A stretch of DNA of 64,000 nucleotides from Planctobacterium sp047947135 (GTDB lineage Bacteria; Pseudomonadota; Gammaproteobacteria; Enterobacterales; Alteromonadaceae), in contig CP170457.1 in the NCBI GenBank assembly GCA_047947135.1, positions 1,550,001 through 1,614,000 on the forward strand, given 5' to 3'. Positions 36,180 to 45,534 of the stretch are shown in pieces. The notes under the pieces are model-generated. The model searched no databases, was not told where the DNA came from, and was given only the letters and a program-made list of their open reading frames with translations. The first letter of the stretch is position 1. Each line of letters opens with the position of its first letter. Made by a program: the position numbers and the translations under genes.

Positions 36180-37442
36180 ATGGATAAGTTAAGAATTCAG
36201 GGTGGTAATGCGCTGAATGGTACAGTCACTATATCCGGTGCGAAAAATGCGGCGCTGCCAGAGCTTCTGGCGGCGCTTTTAACTGATGAACCCTGCTATT
36301 TCTCAAACGTTCCAGAGCTTAGGGATGTAACAACCAGTATTCGTTTATTGCAGCAATTAGGAGCAAAAGCCGAGCGCAAAGACGATGGTGAGATTGTCAT
36401 AGATGCCGCGACGGTGAATGAGCTGACGGCCTCTTATGACTTGGTTAAAACCATGCGGGCATCGATTCTGGTATTAGGTCCGTTGTTAAGTCGTTTTGGT
36501 GAGGCAACGGTGTCACTGCCTGGCGGCTGTGCGATTGGCGCTCGACCAGTTAATTTACATTTGAGTGGACTGGAAAAGATGGGGGCTACCATTGTTGTTG
36601 ATGGTGGTTATATCAGAGCCACGTCAGATGGTCGGCTTAAAGGTGCTAAAGTAATTATGGATATGGTCAGTGTCGGTGCCACAGAAAACCTGATGCTGGC
36701 CGCGACCTTGGCAGATGGCGAAACTATTCTTGAAAATGCCGCCCGCGAACCGGAAATCGTCGATCTGGCAAAATGTCTGATCACTATGGGGGCTAAGATT
36801 ACTGGCGCAGGAACTGACACAATTCATATTCACGGTGTTGAAAAATTATCTGGCTGTCATCATCGGGTCCTGCCGGACAGAATAGAAACAGGTACTTTTT
36901 TAGTGGCTGCGGCGGCAACGCAAGGCGCCATTCGTTGCGAAAATGCGGCTCCCAACACGCTGGATTCGGTATTAGATAAACTGGAGCAGGCAGGGGCAGA
37001 TATTACAATTGGCGATGACTGGATTACATTGGATATGCGGGGGCGTCAACTTAAGTCTGTCAATGTAAAGACAGCACCTCATCCTGGTTTTCCAACTGAT
37101 ATGCAGGCACAATTTGTGGCACTTAACTGTGTTGCACAAGGCACGGGTGTGGTAACCGAAACCATTTTCGAGAATCGTTTTATGCACGTTCCGGAGCTTC
37201 AGCGCATGGGGGCGAGTGTGGAGTTGCAGGGCAATAGTGCCGTTTGTGACGGAAACTCGATTTTAAAGGGCGCACCAGTAATGGCAACGGATCTGCGCGC
37301 ATCTGCGAGCTTAATTATTGCCGGATTAACAGCCCAAAGCGGTGAGACTATCGTGGATCGTATTTATCACCTGGATCGGGGTTACGAACGTATTGAAGTA
37401 AAGCTGAGAGCTTTGGGTGCGAATATCGAGCGTATCAGCTAA
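36180..37442 (+). CDS. murA: UDP-N-acetylglucosamine 1-carboxyvinyltransferase MurA
   Basis: A 420-residue enolpyruvyl transferase catalysing the first committed step of peptidoglycan synthesis. The active-site cysteine, target of fosfomycin in the family, is Cys117 in LPGGCAIGARPVNLH. The N-terminus (KLRIQGGNALNGTVTISGAKNAAL) and length match E. coli MurA (419). It is the last gene of the mla operon and ends 41 bp from the convergent degS. Confidence 0.97.
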   Translation: MDKLRIQGGNALNGTVTISGAKNAALPELLAALLTDEPCYFSNVPELRDVTTSIRLLQQLGAKAERKDDGEIVIDAATVNELTASYDLVKTMRASILVLGPLLSRFGEATVSLPGGCAIGARPVNLHLSGLEKMGATIVVDGGYIRATSDGRLKGAKVIMDMVSVGATENLMLAATLADGETILENAAREPEIVDLAKCLITMGAKITGAGTDTIHIHGVEKLSGCHHRVLPDRIETGTFLVAAAATQGAIRCENAAPNTLDSVLDKLEQAGADITIGDDWITLDMRGRQLKSVNVKTAPHPGFPTDMQAQFVALNCVAQGTGVVTETIFENRFMHVPELQRMGASVELQGNSAVCDGNSILKGAPVMATDLRASASLIIAGLTAQSGETIVDRIYHLDRGYERIEVKLRALGANIERIS

Positions 37443-37483
37443 CAAGCCGTGTTTCTCAGCGTATTACCCAACGTATTACCCTG

Positions 37484-38578
37484 CTAGCTGTTGGGTAGCT
37501 CGCTGATTACAACCGGAATATCTACGATTTCGTTTTCCCGATCGACTGCAAAAGTCAGGGTATTTCCGGGTTTGGTTTCGGCAACCAGATTTAATACTTG
37601 CGACGAAGATTGAATTGCCTCGCCATTAACACTCAGTAGCAGGTCATTGCGGCGCAATCCGGCCTCATCCGCGGGGCTTCCCGTGGTTACATTAGTAATC
37701 AAAAAACCTGGTACCATGGCGCCATCTTCCTCAAAAACGCTGCCACCTTCGATACCCAGATAACCACGAATGACTCTACCATTGCTGATGATACTATCCA
37801 TGACTTTTTTGGCCATGGTGTAGGGTACTGCGAAGAATACACCCGGTACATCTTTTACTCGACGTCGTTCGTCCAGAATTTTAAACACCGCATTTGTGAT
37901 ACCGACTAAATTACCATTGCTGTCTACCAATGCCCCACCGGAATTTCCTTCATTTAATGCCGCGTCCATTTGAATAAAGTTGCGATGACTTGCAACACCC
38001 AAATGACTGGTATCGGAACGCCCGGTCGCACTGACCACGCCCTGTGTGATAGTTTGTCCAAGATTAAATGGGTTGCCTATCGCCAGTACCAGATCGCCAA
38101 CTTCGGTTTTGGGTTGTTCTAATTGCGGGATGACTGGCAGGTTTTGGGCATTTACCTTCAATACAGCTAAATCGGTAATCGCGTCGTAGCCGACTAACTG
38201 CGCTTCCCGGTCAATCCTGTCATTGCTCAATCCTACGGTTATGTAGTCAGCATCTTTGATGACATGCAGGCAGGTAAGAATGTAGCCATTGCTACTCATG
38301 ATCACACCCGAACCCAGGCTGGTTCTTTCAACAGGAGTGCTGCGAAATAGTGCTGAACGGTTTTCCGTGCGGGTGCTGTAAATGTTCACGACTGCAGGTG
38401 CTGCTGCGTTTATCGCTTTGTTAAAACTGATCTTTGCTGGATTACGAGACTCGTTATCGGTGACCAGTATGTCAAAACCATTACCGGTGCGCATTTCTGG
38501 CAACAGCACTAAGATAGTGGCTGACAGAATCACCCCCAATAACACCGATTTCATCAAAAATTGTAGCCAACTGCTCAA
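37484..38578 (-). CDS. degS: Periplasmic serine protease DegS
   Basis: A 364-residue membrane-anchored trypsin-like protease with one N-terminal helix (LMKSVLLGVILSATILVLL). The catalytic residues are visible as His in LTCLHVIKDAD, Asp in ITDLAVLKV and Ser in NEGNSGGALVD, with one PDZ domain (GLRRNDLLLSVNGEAI). It cleaves anti-sigma RseA when its PDZ binds misfolded porin tails, starting the sigma-E response. It lies 103 bp after degQ and its terminator. Confidence 0.95.
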   Translation of the reverse strand: MSSWLQFLMKSVLLGVILSATILVLLPEMRTGNGFDILVTDNESRNPAKISFNKAINAAAPAVVNIYSTRTENRSALFRSTPVERTSLGSGVIMSSNGYILTCLHVIKDADYITVGLSNDRIDREAQLVGYDAITDLAVLKVNAQNLPVIPQLEQPKTEVGDLVLAIGNPFNLGQTITQGVVSATGRSDTSHLGVASHRNFIQMDAALNEGNSGGALVDSNGNLVGITNAVFKILDERRRVKDVPGVFFAVPYTMAKKVMDSIISNGRVIRGYLGIEGGSVFEEDGAMVPGFLITNVTTGSPADEAGLRRNDLLLSVNGEAIQSSSQVLNLVAETKPGNTLTFAVDRENEIVDIPVVISELPNS

Positions 38579-38624
38579 AATCTTTATTCCCTAGGACGAA
38601 ACGCCCCGGATAATAACATCTATT

Positions 38625-38660
38625 ACAAAAGAAAACAGCGAGCTAAGTAGCTCGCTGTTT
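38625..38660 (-). terminator. Rho-independent terminator of degQ
   Basis: An 11-bp perfect stem AAACAGCGAGC / GCTCGCTGTTT (38633-38643 and 38650-38660) lies 21 bp after the degQ stop and is followed on the minus strand by TCTTTTG. It separates degQ from degS, so the two are likely transcribed at least partly apart. Confidence 0.85.
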
Positions 38661-38681
38661 AGATTGTTATGGTAATAAAGT

Positions 38682-40049
38682 TTAGCGTATGACGAGATAA
38701 AGTGAAGTGTTACCTCGTTTTACGTTAAGGGCGATAACCCCACGCTCAAAATCTTCGAAATAGCGACGTAATTCTGAGACGGTGGAAATACGATTACGGT
38801 TAATACCGAGAATAACATCCCCTTCTTCCAGACCCAGTCGGTCGGCATTGGAACGCTGCTCAACTGCCGTTACTTCAACGCCAGCGTCACCACTTGCGGA
38901 TTCACCATCGGCCAACGTGGCACCGTCAAGCGCAGGGTGAATTTCCTGTGCGGCTACATTGGATTCACTTGAATCGTCCAATATGACCTTAATCGTCATT
39001 TCGTCACCATCACGAACTACCCCCAATTCCACTTCGGTTCCTGCCCCCAGTGTACTGATTTTGGCGCGTAACTCGTTGAAGCTTGTCAGAGGACGGCCAT
39101 TTACGGATACGATTACATCTCCGGCTTGCAAACCGCCTTTTTCAGCGGCAGATTCCGGTGCAACCTGAGTGACAAATGCCCCGCGATTGACGTCCAGATC
39201 CCGTGCTTCTGCTAACCCGGAGTCCACATTTAAGCCAGTAATTCCCAATAGTCCGCGACGTACTTCACCAAATTTGATGAGCTGTTCTACCAGACTTTGC
39301 ATCATGTTACTTGGGATGGCAAAACCAATACCGACGTTGCCTCCGGTTGGGGCCACAATGGCAGTGTTTATGCCAACCAGTTCGCCATTCAAGTTAACCA
39401 GTGCCCCACCAGAGTTACCTCGGTTGATAGCGGCATCAGTTTGGATGTAGTTTTCATAGGCATTGATGCGTAATGCAGTTGAACGACTTAGAGCGCTTAC
39501 AATTCCGGACGTTACGGTTTGTCCAATACCAAAAGGATTGCCTATTGCGACGACAAAATCACCTACCTGTAATGTATCAGAGTTGGCAATTTTAATGTCG
39601 ATCAAATCATCGGCCTTCACTTTAAGTAAGGCGACATCTGAATCAGCATCTTCACCGATTTTTTTCGCTTCCAATTCGCGCCCATCACTCAGGGATACCG
39701 TAATTTCATCGGCATTTTGCACCACATGTGCATTAGTGACGATGTAACCCTCTTCAGCGTCGATAATCACACCACTCCCTAAGCCTCGGAACGGTTGCTC
39801 TTGTACCTGTTCGCGGGGGGAATTCGGACCGTAAAAGTAGCGAAATAAATCCGGGACTCGTTGCCGAATTGTTTGAGTACCTTCGACAGATATGCTTACC
39901 ACGGCAGGGGTGGTTTTCTCCAGCATTGGTGCCAACGTTGGCATACCATCCCGGGTCGGGATGGCAGCGTTAGCAACACTAATAAACGCCATACAACTTA
40001 CAAGCAAACTCAAAGCGACAGCGGTGTTACGACCTAAAATAGTTTTCAT
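38682..40049 (-). CDS. degQ: Periplasmic serine endoprotease DegQ (DegP/HtrA family)
   Basis: A 455-residue periplasmic protease and chaperone. It has a signal peptide (LSLLVSCMAFISVANA). The catalytic triad is His in VTNAHVVQ, Asp in DVALLKV and Ser in NRGNSGGALVN, and there are two PDZ domains (KGGLQAGDVIVSVNG, and RLGLEEGDVILGINR). Length is nearer DegQ (455) than DegP (474), and the position before degS supports DegQ. Confidence 0.94.
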   Translation of the reverse strand: MKTILGRNTAVALSLLVSCMAFISVANAAIPTRDGMPTLAPMLEKTTPAVVSISVEGTQTIRQRVPDLFRYFYGPNSPREQVQEQPFRGLGSGVIIDAEEGYIVTNAHVVQNADEITVSLSDGRELEAKKIGEDADSDVALLKVKADDLIDIKIANSDTLQVGDFVVAIGNPFGIGQTVTSGIVSALSRSTALRINAYENYIQTDAAINRGNSGGALVNLNGELVGINTAIVAPTGGNVGIGFAIPSNMMQSLVEQLIKFGEVRRGLLGITGLNVDSGLAEARDLDVNRGAFVTQVAPESAAEKGGLQAGDVIVSVNGRPLTSFNELRAKISTLGAGTEVELGVVRDGDEMTIKVILDDSSESNVAAQEIHPALDGATLADGESASGDAGVEVTAVEQRSNADRLGLEEGDVILGINRNRISTVSELRRYFEDFERGVIALNVKRGNTSLYLVIR

Positions 40050-40113
40050 TCAGACCTTTTCTCCTTGTTTCGAACTTACCAGATGACTTCTGTTATAGGG
40101 GCAAAGTTCAAAA

Positions 40114-40557
40114 TTACGAGTTTTGAGTTGTTTCAGAATGTTTTGATTTACTTCCGGCCAACAAACCTGAATTACCTTCTGAATAATCTAATGGCTGATA
40201 GTCAGCATTCACTCTTTGTTTACCCGACTCTCGCTTTTGCGTTTTCAAATGCAAAGAGGCTTGTTGACTGAAATACTCAAGATTGTTGTCAGAGGTTTCT
40301 CTGTTGGTTTCATCGAGCACGTTCTGATAATGACTAAGCTGCTCGTCAAGTGCTGAGCACTGTTCCTTTATGCGGCGCAAGACCGTCTGGCTTTCGTGAA
40401 TGTGCAGGTCAGCCTGCTCGGTCATAAATTGTTTTAACGATTTTTCCTCTTCTTCAGCTTCGTTTGTCACCTGCTTAGGCTCAAATAAATATTTCGCAAT
40501 AAAGAAACCGATAATAATACCGGCGATTAAACACAAGATACTAATCAGCCATTCCAT
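40114..40557 (-). CDS. zapG: ZapG/YhcB family inner-membrane protein (DUF1043)
   Basis: A 147-residue protein with one N-terminal helix (LISILCLIAGIIIGFFIAKYL), a coiled-coil segment (about 40-100) and a disordered C-terminal tail. Matches the YhcB family, which links cell division and envelope synthesis in E. coli, and occupies the same place upstream of degQ and opposite zapE. Confidence 0.88.
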   Translation of the reverse strand: MEWLISILCLIAGIIIGFFIAKYLFEPKQVTNEAEEEEKSLKQFMTEQADLHIHESQTVLRRIKEQCSALDEQLSHYQNVLDETNRETSDNNLEYFSQQASLHLKTQKRESGKQRVNADYQPLDYSEGNSGLLAGSKSKHSETTQNS

Positions 40558-40857
40558 CTTTCACCTCAAAAATTGTCCTGGAGCCGCATCGAATATTTTG
40601 TTTATATCCGAATCACATTGGAGAGTGCATCGAGGCATCATACTTTTCGCTAAAAACGACTAAGTCAGCCTAACACTTCATACTTTGAGCATACCACAAT
40701 ATTGTATTTCTTCAGTACTACCCTCATTAGTAATTTTATGCCATCTGAATATAATAAGGGCGTGTTTTCTTTTTATCTGGTTAAAATACTATCAAAAGAA
40801 AAACCACTTCAGGAAATTTGAGTTGTTACCTAATTTAACCAAGGGATTCAAGCAGCC
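40558..40857. other. Divergent promoter region between zapG and zapE
   Basis: This 300-bp gap holds a TATAAT at 40750-40755 on the plus strand, about 100 bp before the zapE ATG, without a convincing -35. An AAGGGATTC lies close upstream of the ATG but its spacing is loose. No gene is evident. Confidence 0.4.
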
Positions 40858-41964
40858 ATGCTAAATATGACGCCATGGGAGAAGTATCAGGCCGATTTAC
40901 AAATGCCGGACTTTGCTCATGATCCTGCGCAAGAGAACGCGGTGCGTGAATTGCAGCGTTTGTACGATGAATTATTACATCCAAAACAAAAGAAAACCTG
41001 GCGGGTGAAACTGCAACAGGCATTTGGACGTGGTATGAAAAAACCAACCACCCAGGGGATTTACTTTTGGGGGGGCGTGGGTCGTGGTAAAACCTATCTG
41101 GTAGATACCTTCTATGATTGTTTACCATCGAAGAAAAAGATGCGGGTGCATTTTCATCGTTTTATGCATCGGGTTCATGACGAATTGAAATCATTGGGTG
41201 GCGAATCCGATCCGCTTAAAATTGTTGCGAAACGCTTCGCCGATGAAACGGACATTATTTGTTTTGATGAGTTTTTTGTGTCGGATATTACCGATGCCAT
41301 GATATTGGGCACCTTATTGGAAGAGCTGTTTGCCAATGGCATTGTGTTAGTCGCGACGTCCAATATTGAACCTGACGGTTTGTATAAAAACGGATTACAG
41401 CGGGCGCGCTTTTTACCAGCGATAGACCTGATAAATCAGAACACCCGTATTGTAAATGTTGATAGCGGCATTGATTATCGCTTGCGCACTTTAGAACAAG
41501 CCGAGATTTACCATCATCCGCTGGATGAACAGGCGGGTAAAAATCTCCATCAATACTTTAGTCAGTTGGCACCAGAGTCCTGTGAATATGAGCAGGTATT
41601 AGAAATTGCAGGGCGGCATGTTGAGGCGATCCGTAATGCTGATGGTGTCGTCATGTTTGAGTTCAAAGAGCTCTGCGAAGGGCCTCGCAGCCAGACCGAC
41701 TATATGGAAATCAGCCGCTGCTATCATTCCGTGCTGTTGGCGAATGTAACGCAAATGGGACAGCAGGTTGATGACGTCACCCGGCGTTTTATCGCGATGG
41801 TTGATGAGTTTTATGAGCGCAATGTCAAATTGATTATTTCCGCACAGGTAGCCATAGATGAACTTTATACCGGCGGACAATTAAGCTTTGAATTTAAGCG
41901 TTGTCAATCGCGTCTAAAAGAAATGCAATCTACAGAATATCTGGCTAAACAGCACTTACCTTAG
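40858..41964 (+). CDS. zapE: Cell division ATPase ZapE (AFG1-like)
   Basis: A 368-residue AFG1-family AAA-type ATPase with Walker A WGGVGRGKTYLVD (near residue 70), Walker B IICFDEFFVSD and a sensor region LVATSNIEPDGLY. ZapE acts at the Z-ring late in division, especially under low oxygen, in E. coli. Length matches (375). Convergent with the M13 peptidase gene and sharing its terminator. Confidence 0.95.
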   Translation: MLNMTPWEKYQADLQMPDFAHDPAQENAVRELQRLYDELLHPKQKKTWRVKLQQAFGRGMKKPTTQGIYFWGGVGRGKTYLVDTFYDCLPSKKKMRVHFHRFMHRVHDELKSLGGESDPLKIVAKRFADETDIICFDEFFVSDITDAMILGTLLEELFANGIVLVATSNIEPDGLYKNGLQRARFLPAIDLINQNTRIVNVDSGIDYRLRTLEQAEIYHHPLDEQAGKNLHQYFSQLAPESCEYEQVLEIAGRHVEAIRNADGVVMFEFKELCEGPRSQTDYMEISRCYHSVLLANVTQMGQQVDDVTRRFIAMVDEFYERNVKLIISAQVAIDELYTGGQLSFEFKRCQSRLKEMQSTEYLAKQHLP

Positions 41965-42034
41965 TCGGGATAGAGAGTACTTAGGTCTGTGTTGGAACAG
42001 ATAAGGTTTTTACAGCAGGATAACTGGAAGAAAT

Positions 42035-42065
42035 AAAAAGCCCTCAATTGATCTGAGGGCTTTTT
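42035..42065. terminator. Bidirectional terminator between zapE and the M13 peptidase gene
   Basis: A 12-bp perfect stem AAAAAGCCCTCA / TGAGGGCTTTTT (42035-42046 and 42054-42065) with a seven-base loop. The A-run and T-run at the two ends make it a working terminator signal in both directions, ending zapE from the left and the M13 peptidase gene from the right. Confidence 0.92.
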
Positions 42066-42074
42066 CGAGCTGCT

Positions 42075-44141
42075 TTACCAGATTTTTACTCTGTCTTCTG
42101 GTGCCAGATATAAGGCATCGCTGGGTTGAACGTCAAACGCGCTATACCACTCTGGTACATTGCGGACCGAACCATTGGCACGGAACATTGCCGGAGAATG
42201 GGGGTCAGTGCTGATTTTGTTGCGTAACGCTTCATCACGGTATTTGTTGCGCCAAACCTGGCCAAATCCCAGGAACACGCGTTGTTCACCAGTAAAGCCA
42301 TCCATCACAGGTGCTTCTTTTCCGTTGAGAGACATTTCGTAGGCTTTCAAAGCAATGCTAATGCCACCAAGATCCCCGATATTTTCACCCAGCGTAAACT
42401 CTCCGTTAACGAAGACACCGTCCAGGGCTTCAAACTCACTGTACTGAGCGATTAACTGCCCGGTGCGTGCTTCAAATTCTTTTTTATCGGCATCAGTCCA
42501 CCAATTGCGCAGCACGCCATCGCCATCAAAGGTACTACCTGAATCATCGAAGCCATGACCAATTTCATGCCCGATAACGGCACCAATCCCACCGTAGTTG
42601 ACGGCATCTTCAGCTTCAAGATTAAAAAATGGAGGTTGCAGTATGGCAGCCGGGAAGACGATTTCATTCATAGGCGGGCTATAGTAGGCATTGACAGTTT
42701 GTGGCGTCATGGCCCATTCTGTTTTATCCACTGGCTTTTGCTGTTTTTCCAGCATGATACTGTACTGCACTTCAGCCGAGCGTCTCAGATTGCCAAAAAA
42801 ATCATCTCCTGAAATTGTCAACGCTGAGTAATCGCGCCACTTGTCCGGATAACCTATTTTGGGCGTAAACTTTGATAGTTTATCCAGCGCTTGAACTTTC
42901 GTTTCGTCAGTCATCCAGGTCAGATTCTCGATACTGTCCTGATATGCCAGCAGCAGATTATTGACCAGCTCCATCATGCGTTCTTTCGCTTCTGGTGGGA
43001 AATGCTGTTTCACGTAGACCTTGCCGATAATTTCACCAGCATGCGTGTTAACCAGATCTACACCTCGGCGCCATAGCGGACGGGGTTCCGGAACTCCATA
43101 CAGCGTTTTGCTGTAAAACTCAAAGTTAGCATTGTCTATTTCTTCCGAAAGGCGACTGGCGGAAGCATTAATTAGTCCCCACTGCAGAAAGACTTTCCAG
43201 TCGTCAAGAGATACATCTTGAATAATGCCGTCCAGCGCCTTCATGTAATCGATTTGGGTGACCACCAAACCATCAAGATCAGTCAATTGCGCCTCTTTAA
43301 AAAACCGTGACCAGTCAAAGTTCGGCATCAAATCTGACAATTCATCCATCATGACCTTATTGTAAAGGGCCACCATATTGCGGGTTTGCTCTTTTACCAT
43401 GTGCTGATCGGCAAGTCTCGTTTCCAGCGCCAATAGCATTTCTGCATGCGCTTGGCCATTTCCCAGTCCGGTCAGGTCGAACATGCGAGCAATATGCGCC
43501 TGGTATTTGTCGCGAAGTTCGATGCTGTCATCATCTTCTTTAAAATAGTATTCGCGATCTGGCAATCCTAAACCGCCTTGCCAACTGTAAATCATGTAGA
43601 CTTCAGGGTTTTTGAAATCGACATATTGACCTATGCTGAACGGAGCGCCATATCCGTATTTACTGGCGTAAGCAAAATAGCTGGCTAGATCTGAATAATT
43701 TTCAAGTGCTTCGATTCTGGCAAGTTCCGGAGCTAATGGCGTCATACCCAACGCGTTGCGGGTTTCAAGATCCATAAAGGAACTGTATAAATCACCGACT
43801 TTTTGTTCGTCTGAACCTATCGGAAATTCGCCTTCAGCCGCAGAATTAATAATTGCCAGCACTTTTTCCTGGGCTTCATCCCGCAATATACCAAAACCGC
43901 CATAGGTCGCTTTATCGGCGGGTATCTCGGTATTGTCCAGCCATTTGCCATTAACATACTGGAAAAAATCGTCACCGGGCCTAACGCTGGTATCCATATT
44001 CTCTGTGGCGATCCCAGAAACCAATGGTGTCTCGGGTGCATCGGGAGTGGCTGTTTCTTGTGTTGTCGTAGGGGCTTGTGAACAACCCCATAGTAGCGTT
44101 CCAAGCAGTGCTGCTGTGACGCTTGTTTTTAGTTTATTCAT
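42075..44141 (-). CDS. M13-family (neprilysin/PepO-like) zinc metallopeptidase lipoprotein
   Basis: A 688-residue protein with a lipoprotein signal (LLGTLLWGCSQ). The M13 peptidase domain has the zinc motif VIGHEIGHGFDDSG (near residue 524), the third ligand in GENIGDLGG, the substrate-binding NAYYSPPMNEIVFPA, and the C-terminal family block FGQVWRNKYRDEALRN plus a terminal Trp. It should degrade short peptides in the periplasm or at the surface. Monocistronic. Confidence 0.94.
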   Translation of the reverse strand: MNKLKTSVTAALLGTLLWGCSQAPTTTQETATPDAPETPLVSGIATENMDTSVRPGDDFFQYVNGKWLDNTEIPADKATYGGFGILRDEAQEKVLAIINSAAEGEFPIGSDEQKVGDLYSSFMDLETRNALGMTPLAPELARIEALENYSDLASYFAYASKYGYGAPFSIGQYVDFKNPEVYMIYSWQGGLGLPDREYYFKEDDDSIELRDKYQAHIARMFDLTGLGNGQAHAEMLLALETRLADQHMVKEQTRNMVALYNKVMMDELSDLMPNFDWSRFFKEAQLTDLDGLVVTQIDYMKALDGIIQDVSLDDWKVFLQWGLINASASRLSEEIDNANFEFYSKTLYGVPEPRPLWRRGVDLVNTHAGEIIGKVYVKQHFPPEAKERMMELVNNLLLAYQDSIENLTWMTDETKVQALDKLSKFTPKIGYPDKWRDYSALTISGDDFFGNLRRSAEVQYSIMLEKQQKPVDKTEWAMTPQTVNAYYSPPMNEIVFPAAILQPPFFNLEAEDAVNYGGIGAVIGHEIGHGFDDSGSTFDGDGVLRNWWTDADKKEFEARTGQLIAQYSEFEALDGVFVNGEFTLGENIGDLGGISIALKAYEMSLNGKEAPVMDGFTGEQRVFLGFGQVWRNKYRDEALRNKISTDPHSPAMFRANGSVRNVPEWYSAFDVQPSDALYLAPEDRVKIW

Positions 44142-44302
44142 GTTGAGATCCTTTACTTGTTGCCGAACAGAGTCTACGAGAATTGGGGGAATCTGGCAGC
44201 ATTTTATTCGCAGAAATATGTCGGTTGCTGTAAATGCACTTGTTTTGTGAAGAAATAACGCTTTTGGTTAATTTTTAAACGTGCATTTTTTGTCAAGATG
44301 TG

Positions 44303-44451
44303 TATAATTCGCGCCCTGCCCAGTTACGGCACAAGGAAAGTACCGTTAATTGAACCGGCTCGAAGGGGCTTGAGAGTTCAATTTTATTGAGGCGCCGAGG
44401 TTGCCTGGCAACACGGCTTGATAAGAAATTAAATCTTTTGGGAAAAGATTA
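44303..44451 (+). promoter_or_regulatory. Promoter and structured leader of rplM-rpsI
   Basis: A consensus TATAAT (44303-44308) followed by a GC-rich discriminator (TCGCGCCC) suggests a start near 44315 and a leader of about 135 nt. The leader holds several short stems: ACGG/CCGT, TTGAAC/GTTCAA around a GC-rich centre, and GTTGCC/GGCAAC. In other bacteria L13-S9 operons are autoregulated at the leader; that this one is so is inference. The -35 element is poor. Confidence 0.55.
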
Positions 44452-44880
44452 ATGAAAACTTTTGTAGCAAAGCCTGAAACGGTAAAACGTGAATGGTTCG
44501 TGGTTGACGCCACTGATAAAACTCTTGGTCGTTTGGCAACTGAAATTGCTTCTCGTCTGCGTGGTAAGCATAAGCCTGAATATACTCCGCATGTCGATAC
44601 TGGTGATTACATCGTTGTTGTTAATGTTGAAAAGATTACTGTTACGGGTAACAAGGCGGAAGGTAAAATGTACTACCGTCACACTGGTTATCCAGGTGGT
44701 ATCAAAGAAACTAACTTCAAAAAGTTGCAAGCGCACAAGCCAGAAATGATTTTGGAAAAAGCGGTGAAAGGTATGCTGCCTAAAGGTCCTTTAGGTCGTG
44801 CCATGTTCCGTAAATTGAAAGTCTACGCTGGTACCGAGCACATGCATGCTGCTCAACAACCTACTGTGTTAGACATTTAA
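44452..44880 (+). CDS. rplM: 50S ribosomal protein L13
   Basis: A 142-residue L13, matching E. coli in length, with the conserved VDATDKTLGRLATEIA start and GMLPKGPLGRAMFRKLKVY. L13 is an early assembly protein of the large subunit. It leads the rplM-rpsI operon, with 11 bp before rpsI and codon use typical of highly expressed genes. Confidence 0.98.
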   Translation: MKTFVAKPETVKREWFVVDATDKTLGRLATEIASRLRGKHKPEYTPHVDTGDYIVVVNVEKITVTGNKAEGKMYYRHTGYPGGIKETNFKKLQAHKPEMILEKAVKGMLPKGPLGRAMFRKLKVYAGTEHMHAAQQPTVLDI

Positions 44881-44891
44881 GGAGCTGAAAA

Positions 44892-45284
44892 ATGGCAGAT
44901 AATCAATATTATGGTACTGGACGTCGTAAAAGTTCAGCGGCTCGCGTTTTCTTGCGTGCTGGTTCTGGCAACATCGTTGTAAACAAACGTCCTTTGGATG
45001 AGTTTTTCGGTCGTGAAACGGCTCGCATGATTGTTCGTCAACCACTTGAGTTGGTTGAGATGGCAGAAAAGTTTGACTTGTACATCACTGTTCGCGGTGG
45101 TGGTATCAGTGGTCAAGCTGGTGCGATTCGTCACGGTATTACTCGTGCACTGATTGAATTTGATGAGTCACTTCGCCCAGCATTACGTAAAGCTGGTTTC
45201 GTTACTCGCGACGCTCGTCGTGTTGAACGTAAGAAAGTGGGTCTTCATAAAGCACGTAAGCGTCCACAATTCTCAAAACGTTAA
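44892..45284 (+). CDS. rpsI: 30S ribosomal protein S9
   Basis: A 130-residue S9 with GTGRRKSSAARVF at the N-terminus, RGGGISGQAGAIRHGI in the middle and the C-terminal basic tail ending RPQFSKR, which reaches the P-site tRNA. AAGGAGC before the ATG is a strong ribosome-binding site. A strong terminator follows. Confidence 0.98.
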   Translation: MADNQYYGTGRRKSSAARVFLRAGSGNIVVNKRPLDEFFGRETARMIVRQPLELVEMAEKFDLYITVRGGGISGQAGAIRHGITRALIEFDESLRPALRKAGFVTRDARRVERKKVGLHKARKRPQFSKR

Positions 45285-45303
45285 TTTACGTTTATTTTGC
45301 TTC

Positions 45304-45329
45304 AAAAACCCGGCCTATGCCGGGTTTTT
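45304..45329 (+). terminator. Rho-independent terminator of rplM-rpsI
   Basis: An 11-bp perfect stem AAAAACCCGGC / GCCGGGTTTTT with a four-base CTAT loop, 20 bp after the rpsI stop. The T-run is part of the stem end, and the structure works in either direction. Confidence 0.93.
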
Positions 45330-45534
45330 GTTTATTTGCACCACACATTCCTCCGCTAAAACATTTCAGTTTATTTCGTATAAATGTAGTAATTCCTTGT
45401 ATTGTTTGTGGTTTTTCTTTTATCATCTCGCAGATAATTAGACGCTTTAAATTGTAACTTCAAATTGCAAGATGATTAGTTACACTTAAGCACCATAAAA
45501 TAAATCACTAAGCCCAAAAGTTGGAGTAAAGTGG

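Noticed and set aside
37465..37497. TACCCAAC/GTTGGGTA inverted repeat between murA and degS
   Set aside because: The loop is 17 bases, no T-run follows, and it overlaps the degS stop; too weak to call.
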